Source: Rufibacter immobilis (GTDB lineage: Bacteria; Bacteroidota; Bacteroidia; Cytophagales; Hymenobacteraceae). Taken from it: 64,000 bases of DNA. Position 1 is the stretch's first letter; each line of letters starts with the position of its first letter. The notes under the pieces are model-generated. The model was given only the letters and a program-made list of their open reading frames with translations. It ran no database searches and was not told where the DNA came from. Position numbers and translations under genes: made by a program. The DNA is taken from positions 186,001 through 250,000 of the forward strand of contig NZ_RJJE01000001.1 in NCBI RefSeq assembly GCF_003721565.1, read 5' to 3'. Positions 1 to 8,372 of this stretch are shown here, in pieces.

Positions 1-631
1 ACCTGTGACGCATCACAAGCTTATACACAAGCTAAAGATTAAGACAAAAGAAGGGATCAATCCAGCATTATTCCTATCACATTCCAACACACAAAATTCA
101 ACCACGCTTTTTAATTATATTAAGATATACACAAACCGCAAGGTCTTTAGTTCATTACATTGTTATTCATTTTCAATGCATTAAAACCTCAACAGGCATA
201 TCATACACAAAGCTAGACAATTTATTTTTTACTTTACAAGCTTTAAAAGCATAATTAATTCACTCTAAATAAAATACACAATTTTTATACTTTTCTAACA
301 ATTACCCAGTTACAAATTCCCAAAATGGGAAAAATTAACAAGCTATTAACGCTGTATAATTCTACTTTATACTCAATTTCCAGACTTCATTGAATACATT
401 GTCAATTTCAGCTATGTCTAACCTCACAATTACTATTAAAACTATATATTTAGAAAAGGTAGGCAGTATATTTCCATCATATCACTACCTCACCCAATCA
501 TCAGCTATGAACTAAAATAAGTATGTAGAAAGGCATCGTTGTTTAACTAGAATAACACCCCTCAAAGGGCAAACTGTACCAGCAACCGGCTCATCTATCC
601 ATTGTCTCACTTCCAAGCGGTACAAACACAG
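1..631. other. AT-rich gene-free left edge
   Basis: No credible reading frame is visible on either strand. The first ~540 bases are much richer in A+T than the genes that follow, with many short A and T runs. I see no RNA gene, long repeat or clear TAnnTTTG promoter here. It may be the far upstream region of a gene outside the window. Confidence 0.5.
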
Positions 632-672
632 AGAACCCTCCCCCTTATTCTGTGAACAAAGAGGAGGGTTCT
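632..672. terminator. Hairpin terminator downstream of the PBP gene
   Basis: A 10-bp stem AGAACCCTCC / GGAGGGTTCT (632-641 and 663-672) with a 21-nt loop lies 39 bases past the stop of the minus-strand PBP gene. GTTTT follows on the plus strand. It probably ends the PBP transcript; it could also act on transcripts coming from the left. Confidence 0.5.
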
Positions 673-708
673 GTTTTGGGCTTAATTTTGGAAAAAGGGC
701 CGCTAAAC
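673..708. repeat. Dispersed palindrome, copy 1 (left arm decayed)
   Basis: The right arm (GG, AAAAAGGGCCGCTAAAC) is close to the family core, but the left arm has drifted. It ends two bases before the stop codon of the PBP gene on the minus strand. Confidence 0.7.
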
Positions 709-710
709 GC

Positions 711-3035
711 CTAAAACTGTGAGGAGACGCTGTCGTTCATTTGCTCCAGCATGGTGTCTACGGCCGTTGAATCGGTTACTTTAGGTCTACGTGGCACTAC
801 CGTAATACAATTGTACGGCTTCTTGATCTTTACCGCCGGCTTAGGGAACGTACCGAGCTTGATGCCCAGGTCTGGGTCACGGTACACTTTCTCCATGAAC
901 CGCCCAAAGATGGGCAGTGCCGTTTTAGAGCCCTCGCCGGTGGCCGAGGTCCGGAAGTGGATGCTTCGGTCTTCGCCGCCTACCCACACGCCGGTCACCA
1001 GATCTTTGGTTACGCCCATGTACCAGCCGTCTGAGTGGTTAGAGGTAGTACCGGTCTTGCCGCCAATCTGGTTGCCTTTCTTCCAGAGGTCGTATTCCCA
1101 GAGGGCCTGTGAGGTACCGCCGGGTTCTTCCATGGTTCCTTTGAGCATGTGCACCATCAGAAAGGCGGTTTCTTCGGTAATAACCCGTTTCTGCTGCGGA
1201 TTGAACTGTTCTATAATGTTCCCGTTGCGGTCTTCAATGCGCATCACCAATATAGGTTTGTTCAGGAAACCGTTGTTCACAAAAGTGCTGTAGGCGTTCA
1301 CCATCTCGTAGATGCTCACGTCTGAAGACCCCAACCCAATGGATGGCACGGCCTCAATGGGGCTGGTGATGCCTAGGCGGCGGGCAAACTTCCGGACGGT
1401 CTCCGGTCCTATGGCCTCCGTCAATTGGGCGGTCACGGTATTGATGGACCGGCCCATGGCGTGGCGCAAGGTCATCTGTCGACCGGAGATGGAGTGGTCT
1501 GCGTTATGGGGCGTCCACTCCATCGGCTTGCCGTTCTCCACGTATTTGATGGTGACCCGCTGGTCCTGGATTTTGTCACAGGGCGAGTAGCCTCCGTCAA
1601 TGGCGGCGGCGTACACAAAGGGCTTAAACGTAGAACCGGGCTGGCGCTTGGCTTGCTTCACGTGGTCATACTTGAAGTTCTCATAGTCAATACCGCCCAC
1701 CCAGGCTTTGATGTGCCCCGTGAAAGGATCCATGGTCATCATGCCGGCGCGCAGGAATTTCTTGTAGTACCGCAGGGAGTCCATGGAACTCATGGTCATT
1801 TCCTGGGGGCCTTTCCAGCTGAAGACGGTCATCTTCTTAGGCGTGTTCAGTTCACGGATAATGGCGGCTTCGTCGTTTCCGTATTTGTTTTTGAGCGACT
1901 GATACACGCCGGTACGCTTGATGGCGCTTTCTATGAACCCCGGAATTTCCTTGTCCTTGTCATCTACCCAAGGGTTGCGGCCGCGCCAGTGGCTGTCAAA
2001 GCGCCGTTGCAGGCTCTTCATTTTCTCCTTCAACGCTTCCTCGGCCAGGCGCTGCATGCGGGAGTCAATGGTGAGGTAGATTTTGAGGCCATCGGCGTAA
2101 ATGTCCAGCTCTTTCTCTTCGGCCCACTTACGCACGAATTCGTTCACGGCTTGGCGGTAGTAGGCCGGCACCCCATCCAGGTGCTGTTCCACGTGGTATT
2201 TGAGCTCAATGGGGAGCTGGCTCAGGGAATCGGCCTGGGCCGAAGTGATGACTTTGTTGCGGGCCATCTGCTGCAACACCACGTTGCGGCGCGCCAAGGC
2301 GTTTTTAGGGTTAAACCGAGGGTTGTACGTAGTAGGCGCTTTCAGAACGCCCACCAGCATGGCGGCTTCCTCGGTTTTGAGTTGATCTGGCGTGGTGCTG
2401 AAAAACGTTTTGGAGGCCACTTTTATCCCGAAGGCATTGCTCCCAAAATCAACGGTGTTGAGGTACATGCCCAAAATCTCGTCTTTGGTGTAGCGCTGCT
2501 CCAGCTTAATGGAGGTGTTCCACTCTTTGGTTTTGGCCACAATGGTAGAAACCAGCGGCACGTGGCCTAGAATGCCTTTGGTGTCTTTGGTACGCGTACG
2601 GTAGAGGTTCTTGGCCAGCTGCTGCGTGAGCGTGGAGGCGCCCCTTGACTCGCCGCGCAGGTTGTCTTTGATGGCAGCCAGCACAGAGATAGGATCAATG
2701 CCTTGGTGCTCGTAGAAACGCTCGTCCTCAGTGGCCACCAGCGCTTTCACCATCACGGGCGCAATGCTGTCAAACGGCACCAGGTCACGGTTCTCCCTGA
2801 AGTAGCGGCCCACCAGCACGCCGTCTGAGGTGTAGATCTGTGAGGGCAGGTTATTCTGCGGATTCTCCAGGTCGTCCAGACCCGGCGAGGCCCCAAACAG
2901 GTAAAACAGGTTGAGGTCTACGGAAACAAAATAGAGGACAATGAACAGCACCCCAAAGGCAAACGTCTTCCAAAGGGCACGGATCCACTTGTTATATCTG
3001 GTACGGGGAACTTTGATCTTCTGTTCTTCTGGCAT
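711..3035 (-). CDS. Class A penicillin-binding protein (PBP1A type)
   Basis: Bifunctional peptidoglycan synthase: an N-terminal glycosyltransferase polymerises lipid II and a C-terminal transpeptidase cross-links it in the periplasm. The 774-residue protein has a short cytoplasmic start, one membrane helix (~22-42), then the GT51 domain with EDERFYEHQGID (~102) and RGASTLTQQLAKNLY (~131). The transpeptidase shows STFK (~466), SIN (~529) and KTGT (~656), so both activities look intact. Length is normal for the Bacteroidota family. The start is the ATG just before a Lys/Arg-rich segment. The next gene upstream on the same strand is a cell-wall amidase, 174 bp away with a decayed palindrome between them, so co-transcription is possible but not certain. 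Confidence 0.95.
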   Translation of the reverse strand: MPEEQKIKVPRTRYNKWIRALWKTFAFGVLFIVLYFVSVDLNLFYLFGASPGLDDLENPQNNLPSQIYTSDGVLVGRYFRENRDLVPFDSIAPVMVKALVATEDERFYEHQGIDPISVLAAIKDNLRGESRGASTLTQQLAKNLYRTRTKDTKGILGHVPLVSTIVAKTKEWNTSIKLEQRYTKDEILGMYLNTVDFGSNAFGIKVASKTFFSTTPDQLKTEEAAMLVGVLKAPTTYNPRFNPKNALARRNVVLQQMARNKVITSAQADSLSQLPIELKYHVEQHLDGVPAYYRQAVNEFVRKWAEEKELDIYADGLKIYLTIDSRMQRLAEEALKEKMKSLQRRFDSHWRGRNPWVDDKDKEIPGFIESAIKRTGVYQSLKNKYGNDEAAIIRELNTPKKMTVFSWKGPQEMTMSSMDSLRYYKKFLRAGMMTMDPFTGHIKAWVGGIDYENFKYDHVKQAKRQPGSTFKPFVYAAAIDGGYSPCDKIQDQRVTIKYVENGKPMEWTPHNADHSISGRQMTLRHAMGRSINTVTAQLTEAIGPETVRKFARRLGITSPIEAVPSIGLGSSDVSIYEMVNAYSTFVNNGFLNKPILVMRIEDRNGNIIEQFNPQQKRVITEETAFLMVHMLKGTMEEPGGTSQALWEYDLWKKGNQIGGKTGTTSNHSDGWYMGVTKDLVTGVWVGGEDRSIHFRTSATGEGSKTALPIFGRFMEKVYRDPDLGIKLGTFPKPAVKIKKPYNCITVVPRRPKVTDSTAVDTMLEQMNDSVSSQF

Positions 3036-3119
3036 GCGGCTTTACACGGGCACAGAACCCGCCTTCTCAAAACGCCCAAAGTTACGGGAAAGTGTTGGGT
3101 TTCCCGAAGTTGCAAACGG

Positions 3120-3155
3120 GTTTAGGGGCTGTTTTCCGTAAATTAGGCTAAAAAC
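3120..3155. repeat. Dispersed palindrome, copy 2 (right arm decayed)
   Basis: The left arm GTTTAGGGGCTGTTTT is kept; the right arm has changed to a sequence ending GGCTAAAAAC. It lies between the amidase stop and the PBP start. Confidence 0.6.
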
Positions 3156-3209
3156 AGAAAGCATCTTCCGTCCATCAGCCCAATTTACGGGGTTAAAATA
3201 CTTCGTTTT

Positions 3210-4169
3210 TTACAGACTCTTCTTATACAAGTGATACAACACCTTCTTGTCATGGTCTGTGAGGATACCGTTCACTTCCTTCTGGATGAAGTGCAGCTTG
3301 AACGCCTTGATGGCCGCATCCAGGTTCTTCACGTCATAGCCAATGATGCGCAGGGCGTCTTTGGGCTGAAACGAGGCCGGAATGGTGTCTACCGCCGCCA
3401 CTCCCAGCACGGCCGGGTCCAGCACCGCCGCAGCGGGCACCCGCGCCGCTGAATCTGCCGCCGCTACCGCCACCGAATCCTGGAACGGCGGAATCACCTG
3501 CTCAAACACGGAGTTCTGCACCGCATCCTCGTCATACCAAATGCCATAACCGGCCTCGGCCAGTCTTTTCCAGGGGAAGGTGGGGTTGGGGTCTACTTTG
3601 CGGCTGGGCGCGATGTCTGAGTGCCCAATAAAGTTAGCGGCCGGAATGCCGTGGGTTTTCTTCAGGATGGCCAATACCTGCAACAGACTGCTGATCTGGG
3701 CATCGGCGAAGGGCTCCGCGCCGTTGTTGTCCAGCTCAATGCCAATGGAGGTGGAGTTGAGGTCGGTGGTGTTGCCCCATTTGCCGCTGCCGCCGTGCCA
3801 GGCCCGCAGATAATCAGAGAGCATGTGGTACACTTTGCCGTCGCGGCCAATCACGTAATGCGCGCTCACCTGCGTTTTAGGCATGGTAAAGGTCTTAAGG
3901 GTCTGCTCTGTTGAGTTCTGCGCCGTGTGGTGGATGACCACGTAATTGGGTTTGCGCATGTTGAAGTTGGTGGTGCCCACCCATTGGTCGCCCTGCCGCA
4001 GGCTGTCTTCGCCGGGGTTGGCGACCGGTGTTTGGCGCAGCGTTTTGGCATAGGTTTTCACCTGTTTCTTGTACGCCTTGTTAGTGATGGCATACGGGTT
4101 GGGGGAACAGGCGGCCAGGAACAGGCTCAGGCCTAGCGGCAGCGCCGCGCGGGAGAAAATGCGTTTCAT
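3210..4169 (-). CDS. N-acetylmuramoyl-L-alanine amidase lipoprotein (Amidase_2)
   Basis: Zinc amidase predicted to cleave the bond between muramic acid and the stem peptide, for wall recycling or remodelling. I start it at the ATG at 4169, which begins MKRIF and gives a lipoprotein signal with lipobox LAAC; the longer frame to 4235 would bury this signal. Amidase_2 (PGRP fold) hallmarks follow: VVIHHTAQNS, SAHYVIGRDG, AWHGG, IGIELDNNG and FIGHSDIAPSRKVDPNPTFPW, which contain the expected zinc-binding histidines and the catalytic lysine. The ~90 C-terminal residues look like a short helical wall-binding-type segment. It is an AmiD-like outer-membrane enzyme by inference. It sits upstream of the PBP gene. 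Confidence 0.9.
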   Translation of the reverse strand: MKRIFSRAALPLGLSLFLAACSPNPYAITNKAYKKQVKTYAKTLRQTPVANPGEDSLRQGDQWVGTTNFNMRKPNYVVIHHTAQNSTEQTLKTFTMPKTQVSAHYVIGRDGKVYHMLSDYLRAWHGGSGKWGNTTDLNSTSIGIELDNNGAEPFADAQISSLLQVLAILKKTHGIPAANFIGHSDIAPSRKVDPNPTFPWKRLAEAGYGIWYDEDAVQNSVFEQVIPPFQDSVAVAAADSAARVPAAAVLDPAVLGVAAVDTIPASFQPKDALRIIGYDVKNLDAAIKAFKLHFIQKEVNGILTDHDKKVLYHLYKKSL

Positions 4170-4262
4170 AGTTGGTTCAGTCAGGAGGCCAAAGATGCTA
4201 AAATTTCCTTTGCCTGCCAGTCTTTTCCCTACCACCGCAGATGAGCCGGTGCAGACGGAATT

Positions 4263-4306
4263 TTGCGTTTAGGGGCTCTTTTTCAGAAAACGGCTCCTAA
4301 ACGCAA
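4263..4306. repeat. Dispersed palindrome, copy 3
   Basis: Core 4267-4302 with about four arm mismatches. Flanks TTGC/GCAA extend the pairing by 4 bp. It lies in the divergent spacer upstream of both the amidase and the 199-residue gene, a place where a terminator is not expected. Confidence 0.75.
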
Positions 4307-4360
4307 TCCCTCCCTGTCTGACCGCGCAGCATTCTACCGGGCAACTTTCTGACCTTGGCC

Positions 4361-4395
4361 GTTTAGCGGCCGTTTTTCCAAAATAAGGCAAAAAC
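4361..4395. repeat. Dispersed palindrome, copy 4 (right arm decayed)
   Basis: The left arm GTTTAGCGGCCGTTTTT (GCGG subtype) is intact and the right arm is shortened. It is the second copy in the same divergent spacer. Confidence 0.65.
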
Positions 4396-4469
4396 TGCGG
4401 GGTTCGCTTTTCCGGCTGCCGCCAAACTGCTACATTAGGAGGTCGTTATTTTATTCTTTCCGCACGCCT

Positions 4470-5069
4470 ATGGACTTACCCGCGCTACAGTTAGGACATG
4501 AATTTGAGCCTATTCCCAAGGAACTCCACTCCATGGCCACGGGGCAACCGTTTGACACGTGCCTTACCTGCCAGTGTCATCTGCTGCAAGACGGCGTGGG
4601 GTATCTGGTGGAGAAAGCCGTACGGGTGTACCCAGACGCGGGCGTGCAGGATGTCATCTTTGAGTACGCCATGTGCCTTACCTGCGCCCAGCAGCTGCGC
4701 GAAGAACTGTCTGTGGAATCACGGCAGCGCATAGAGGCCTTTTTCAGGGAGCGGGTAGACCTGGTGGCGCGCCGCGAAGCGCTGCTCAGTTTGCCAGACC
4801 CGCTGCGGCTAGACAACTGGCTCGCGCACTGCCTGGTCACCGGCACGCCCCGCAGCGCCTGCACCGAGTACCAGATCTGCGCCCAGTGCGATGGCGGCGA
4901 CCTGCTCTACACCTACATGCCGTACTTCCTCAGCGCCCAGGCCATGGACCAAATGCAGGAACTGATCTCGCCGCACACCCGCCAGATTCTGGACGATTTC
5001 ATGGACACCCATTTCGGGCTGCCGCCCGAGCTCCGGGCGCTGCTCCAGGACCGTCTGGTGTTCCTCTAA
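4470..5069 (+). CDS. Uncharacterised cysteine-pair protein
   Basis: I do not recognise a family. The 199-residue soluble protein has no signal peptide. It has four cysteine clusters, CLTCQC (~31), CLTC (~69), one Cys near 108 and CAQC (~138), spaced like a zinc ribbon or structural metal site. The rest is rich in Leu, Glu and Arg, with predicted helices and a long acidic-basic stretch (~75-100). The start at 4470 is the first ATG after the divergent spacer. A secreted protein gene follows 48 bp later on the same strand and may share its transcript. Base composition is like the neighbours, so nothing points to recent transfer. Confidence 0.75.
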   Translation: MDLPALQLGHEFEPIPKELHSMATGQPFDTCLTCQCHLLQDGVGYLVEKAVRVYPDAGVQDVIFEYAMCLTCAQQLREELSVESRQRIEAFFRERVDLVARREALLSLPDPLRLDNWLAHCLVTGTPRSACTEYQICAQCDGGDLLYTYMPYFLSAQAMDQMQELISPHTRQILDDFMDTHFGLPPELRALLQDRLVFL

Positions 5070-5117
5070 TACCCGCGTCTTCCGTTGCCATTTGTTCACC
5101 TCCAACCTCGCCCTGCC

Positions 5118-5633
5118 ATGAAACTTCCTTTCCTGCTCTCCTTCGTTCTTCTGTTTAGCGGCAGCGTGCTGGCCCAAACCAAAAAATCGCCTCCGGCCTC
5201 TTCCTCACCAGACGCCAGGGCGGTAGAGGCGGTCGTGATACGGCTCTTTGACGCCATGCGCGCCAGCGACAGCACCCTGGCCCGCTCGGTACTGGCCCCC
5301 AGCGCCAAGCTTTATTCGGTGGCCAGCGGCAAAGACGGGCAGGTGCTCCCCCGGGAAACGCCCATGCATAAATTTGTGGAGATGATTGGGCAGAAGCACC
5401 CGCAGGTACTGGACGAGCGCATCTGGGGCGTGAAAGTGAACATTGACGGTGATCTGGCCACCCTGTGGTGCGATTACGCGTTCTACATTGGAGACACGTT
5501 CAGCCATTGCGGCGCAGATGCGTTCCAGCTGTACCGATCGCCCCAGGGCTGGAAGATCTTCAGCATCTCAGACACCCGCCGCAAAGAAGGCTGTGACCTG
5601 AAAGCCGCGCAGGCCGCCAGAACCAAACCTTAG
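5118..5633 (+). CDS. Secreted NTF2/SnoaL-like domain protein
   Basis: The start at 5118 gives a clear signal peptide (MKLPFLLSFVLLFSGSVLAQ, cut after LAQ) and a 171-residue precursor. The mature part resembles the NTF2-like cone fold (SnoaL / DUF4440 type): a helical AVEAVVIRLFDAMRASDS start, a DGDLATLWCDYAFYIGDTFSHCGADAFQL strand pair, and a GWKIFSISDTRR end, the usual closing strand of this family in Bacteroidota. Such proteins are often small ligand-binding or putative lyase domains; no catalytic residues can be assigned. It lies downstream of the cysteine-pair gene and ends 60 bp before a strong palindrome. Confidence 0.8.
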   Translation: MKLPFLLSFVLLFSGSVLAQTKKSPPASSSPDARAVEAVVIRLFDAMRASDSTLARSVLAPSAKLYSVASGKDGQVLPRETPMHKFVEMIGQKHPQVLDERIWGVKVNIDGDLATLWCDYAFYIGDTFSHCGADAFQLYRSPQGWKIFSISDTRRKEGCDLKAAQAARTKP

Positions 5634-5693
5634 AAACAGAAAAAGCTCCCACAGAAGGAGCAGCAAGGCAAAGTCTCAGCTAGAATGAATAGC

Positions 5694-5729
5694 GTTTAGC
5701 GGCCGTTTTTGGAAAAACGGCCGCTAAAC
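5694..5729. repeat. Dispersed palindrome, copy 5 (perfect, GCGG subtype)
   Basis: Two perfect 17-nt arms, GTTTAGCGGCCGTTTTT and its complement, around GG. It sits between convergent genes, 60 bp after one stop and 5 bp before the other. Confidence 0.9.
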
Positions 5730-5734
5730 AGACT

Positions 5735-6169
5735 TTAAGCATTTGCCTCAGTAGGTTTGAGCTGGCAGTTCTTCAGCCAGGCCAGGGCCTCTTCTCTGGA
5801 GGAGAACACGCCCACTTCCAGCATTTCGCCAATCTTGCTCACCTGCATGGCTTCGCCGGCTGTTTCACCGTAAGAATGCTTGTGAGCCACGTGGGCTAAG
5901 TAGCGGAGGCCCGCTTTCACGGCTCTGGGCAGCCACTCTTTCTCCAGCCAGGTTACCGCATCGGCCCAGGGGCCGGCAGATTCACTGTTGTCGTTGAGTT
6001 TGTAGGGGCAGTTGGTTTGCTCCAGCATCTGCAGCCCTACCTCGCACGCTTTCCGGAGATCATTCTGTGAGGCATACCCCAGCCAGACCGTATCAATAAA
6101 GTCCTGCTCAGGTTTGTACTCAATCACATAGAAGGTACGGCCAAATGAATTCTGAATTTCTTCGCGCAT
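5735..6169 (-). CDS. STAS-like conserved hypothetical protein
   Basis: A 144-residue soluble protein with no signal peptide. The pattern of an N-terminal strand pair, then a helix ending in LNDNSESAGPWADAVTWLEKEWLPRA, and a C-terminal VGVFSSREEALAWL helix is that of the SpoIIAA/STAS-like proteins that are common and multicopy in Cytophagales. A distant paralogue is encoded at 57353-57793: both share the layout with D-x-S/R, W-x-x-x-x-x-P-x-A and EALAWL/EAVNWL. Function is unknown; a role in stress or light signalling is often guessed for the group but not shown here. It is divergent from the beta-lactamase gene. Confidence 0.7.
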   Translation of the reverse strand: MREEIQNSFGRTFYVIEYKPEQDFIDTVWLGYASQNDLRKACEVGLQMLEQTNCPYKLNDNSESAGPWADAVTWLEKEWLPRAVKAGLRYLAHVAHKHSYGETAGEAMQVSKIGEMLEVGVFSSREEALAWLKNCQLKPTEANA

Positions 6170-6365
6170 AGAAGGGCTCGTAGGGGAGCTAGACCATATA
6201 ATTACATAAATGTACGCTTTTGTATCAATTCCGGAAATAATCCCAGGAACTTATGTGCAGGTATTACTGGGCTTTCGGCAAGCCGATTTTTAAGTGGGCA
6301 AAAGCAGGGGAAGTGCCGCGAAGGTGACTACTTTAGGGGCGCAGTTATCTTCTTTGTTACCCACC

Positions 6366-7172
6366 ATGTTCAGCACCACCACAAAACGAATTTTACCGGT
6401 ACTTCTGGCCCTGTTTCTGCCGTTCCTCTCCCCTGCCCAGGACTTGCAGAAACCGTTTCGGGAGTGCGGAATCCAAGGAAGCACCACCGTCTATGACCTC
6501 CGGAAGAACCAGTGGACGTACACCCATGCCCAGGATGCCGAGCGGGCTTCTCTGCCGGCCTCTACCTTCAAAATCCTGAACAGCCTCATCCTGCTGGAGG
6601 AGAAAGCCGTGCGGGACGAGCACGAAGTCCTGCCGTGGGACGGACAGACCCGCGACGTTCCCGCCTGGAACGCCGACACTGACATGAAAAACGCCTTCGC
6701 CAACTCCACGGTCTGGTTTTATGTGCGGCTGGCCCAGAAAATAAGCAAGGCCAAGTACCGGTCTTACCTCAAACGCTGTGGCTACGGTAACGGGAAGATT
6801 AGGAACGGCCAAGGCGCCGATTTCTGGAACTACGGAGATTTCGCCATCTCTCCCAAAGACCAGATTGAGTTCCTGCGGAAGTTCCACGAGGAAAAGCTGC
6901 CGTTCCGGAAAGAAAACATCCAGAAGGTGAAGCAGATGATGGTGGCCCAGCAAACCTCAGACTACACCCTGCGCGGCAAAACCGGCCTCACCAGCTACGG
7001 CGGCACCAGCAGCGGTTGGTGGGTAGGCTACGTGGAAACCAAAGGCAACGTCTACTTCTTCGCCACGCGGCTGCACAAAGACCAGGCTACCAAAAATGAG
7101 AACTTCGCGGCCTGCCGCAAAACCATTACCCAGCAGATACTCCAGCAACTGGCCATCTTGCCCAACCTGTAA
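6366..7172 (+). CDS. Class D (OXA-type) beta-lactamase family protein
   Basis: Predicted periplasmic serine beta-lactamase or a close penicillin-binding relative. The ATG at 6366 gives a signal peptide ending SPAQ; the upstream extension to 6294 has no signal features. Class D signatures are present in order: PASTFK (nucleophile Ser and carbamylation Lys, ~residue 68), NSTVW (S-x-V, ~118), YGN (~142), the FAISPKDQIEFL segment that aligns with the OXA I-S-x-x-x-Q-x-x-F-L region, and GKTG (~206). Length (268 residues) is typical. The gene is single, flanked by ordinary chromosomal genes and of normal composition, so it looks intrinsic and not newly acquired. Its substrate range cannot be read from sequence. 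Confidence 0.9.
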   Translation: MFSTTTKRILPVLLALFLPFLSPAQDLQKPFRECGIQGSTTVYDLRKNQWTYTHAQDAERASLPASTFKILNSLILLEEKAVRDEHEVLPWDGQTRDVPAWNADTDMKNAFANSTVWFYVRLAQKISKAKYRSYLKRCGYGNGKIRNGQGADFWNYGDFAISPKDQIEFLRKFHEEKLPFRKENIQKVKQMMVAQQTSDYTLRGKTGLTSYGGTSSGWWVGYVETKGNVYFFATRLHKDQATKNENFAACRKTITQQILQQLAILPNL

Positions 7173-7181
7173 GCAAAACCC

Positions 7182-7216
7182 GTTTAGCGGCTCTTTTTGG
7201 GAAAACAGCGCCAAAC
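7182..7216. repeat. Dispersed palindrome, copy 6 (imperfect)
   Basis: GTTTAGCGGCTCTTTTT against a right arm ending GCGCCAAAC, one base short. It lies 10 bp after the beta-lactamase stop. Confidence 0.75.
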
Positions 7217-7228
7217 CAGCCTAACCTT

Positions 7229-7268
7229 CATAGCAGAAAAGGCGCCGTAGGGCGCCTTTTCTGCTATG
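7229..7268. terminator. Bidirectional terminator between convergent genes
   Basis: A perfect 18-bp stem (7229-7246 and 7251-7268; inner part AAAAGGCGCC / GGCGCCTTTT) with a 4-nt loop. The A- and T-rich ends work in both directions. The right arm contains the stop codon of the PhnA-like gene. Confidence 0.9.
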
Positions 7269-7473
7269 CTTTCTTCAGGAAGCAGGTTTTCAGGACCATG
7301 ACGGTTCTTTCCACCCGGCCTTCAATCTCTGCCTCGTCATCGGTGAGCCGGATGTTCTTGACCACCGTTCCCCGCTTGATGGTGGAAGAGGAGCCCTTCA
7401 CCTTTAGATCTTTGATTACCGTAACCGTGTCTCCTTCATTGAGCAGGTTTCCGTTGCTGTCTCTTACTTCCAT
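7264..7473 (-). CDS. PhnA/YjdM C-terminal domain protein
   Basis: A 69-residue protein almost collinear with the C-terminal domain of E. coli YjdM (formerly PhnA): V-x-D-S-N-G-N-L-L, GDTVTVIKDLKVKGSSS, KRGTVVKNIRL. The N-terminal zinc ribbon of full-length YjdM is absent, as in many Bacteroidota homologues. Despite the historical name, the family has no shown role in phosphonate breakdown, and its function is unknown. The fold is a small SH3-like barrel. It faces the beta-lactamase gene and shares the terminator with it. Confidence 0.85.
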   Translation of the reverse strand: MEVRDSNGNLLNEGDTVTVIKDLKVKGSSSTIKRGTVVKNIRLTDDEAEIEGRVERTVMVLKTCFLKKA

Positions 7474-7653
7474 GTGTACTTATGTGGGTATGAAATGAAT
7501 ATGGCGGGCCGGAGTTCACCAGACGTGCCGGTGCGCAAAGCTACAGAGTTTGCAGAGGTATCCCAACAATGTGGCGGCGGGCCATCTGCATTTTGCCGGA
7601 ACAAATTATATTGGATTGAAGTTAGGCTCGTATTCCCGTATAAACCTCAGGGC

Positions 7654-8310
7654 ATGAAGTATAAATACGTATTCCTTTTTCTGGGGCTGCTGCTTTCCTC
7701 TCTCTGCGGGGCCCAAACGCCTGACCGAAGCCGATGGTTCATAGGGTTGCAGGCCGGCCCCAGCCGCACGTTCCTGCGCGGAAACGAAACCGCCCGTGAG
7801 CTTCCCGCCGATGTCCGGTTTGCCGGCGGCGGATTCCTGCGGTACCGGCTTTCCAAAGTATTTCTGCGGGCCGAGCTGCTGTATGAAAACAAAGGCAACA
7901 AAGAAGAGGGCAGCTACGTGGAGTATAACCTTGACCAGCAGGCCACTGGCCAAAAGCACTACACCATTCGGCAGTGCTTCCATTACCTCACGGTACCGGT
8001 TCTGCTGGAGGTACCGGCGCCCGTGAAAGGCTTGCACGTGGCGGCAGGGCCCTACGCCGGATTCTTGCTGGGCCAGGAACTTGCCGCCGAAGGGGAGCAA
8101 CTGGAGTTTACGTCTTACTACAGACGGCTGGATGCCGGGCTCACCGCCGGTATGGCGTATTACCGGCCTCTCTCCCCCGCACTAGGCCTGAAGCTTGAAT
8201 TGCGGCACAACCTGGGACTCCTCAACATCACAAAAGACCCTGACTCCGCCAGCAGAACCAAGACCAATGCCACCCATCTGTTGCTGGGCCTGAGTTATCA
8301 ACTGAAATAA
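7654..8310 (+). CDS. Outer-membrane beta-barrel protein (porin family, PF13568-like)
   Basis: A 218-residue protein starting at the ATG at 7654, which gives a signal peptide ending LCGAQ; the longer open frame from 7474 has no coding character. The mature part has alternating amphipathic strands typical of the 8-stranded barrels of Bacteroidota: GLQAGPSRTFL, GGGFLRYRLSKVFLRAELLYENKG, FHYLTVPVLLEV, HVAAGPYAGFLLG and a closing LLLGLSYQLK. The YLTVPVLLEV motif is typical of PF13568 proteins. The barrel probably sits in the outer membrane as a single small protein; its ligand is unknown. It is transcribed toward the aldose epimerase, with a perfect palindrome between them. Confidence 0.85.
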   Translation: MKYKYVFLFLGLLLSSLCGAQTPDRSRWFIGLQAGPSRTFLRGNETARELPADVRFAGGGFLRYRLSKVFLRAELLYENKGNKEEGSYVEYNLDQQATGQKHYTIRQCFHYLTVPVLLEVPAPVKGLHVAAGPYAGFLLGQELAAEGEQLEFTSYYRRLDAGLTAGMAYYRPLSPALGLKLELRHNLGLLNITKDPDSASRTKTNATHLLLGLSYQLK

Positions 8311-8328
8311 AACTTACCGGAAGAGGCA

Positions 8329-8372
8329 TTGCGTTTAGGGGCCGTTTTTGAAAAAACGGCCCCTAAACGCAA
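8329..8372. repeat. Dispersed palindrome, copy 7 (perfect, GCCG/CGGC)
   Basis: Core 8333-8368 has perfect arms GTTTAGGGGCCGTTTTT around GA, extended by TTGC/GCAA. It sits exactly between two convergent stop codons (8310 and 8373). Confidence 0.92.

Noticed and set aside
1425..2570. Long plus-strand open frame (381 codons) opposite the PBP gene
   Set aside because: It lies fully antisense to a PBP with intact motifs in all domains; its His/Val-rich make-up is a reflection of the coding strand.
7474..7653. 60-residue N-terminal extension of the outer-membrane barrel
   Set aside because: The ATG at 7654 starts a perfect signal peptide; the extension would bury it and crosses the divergent promoter region.
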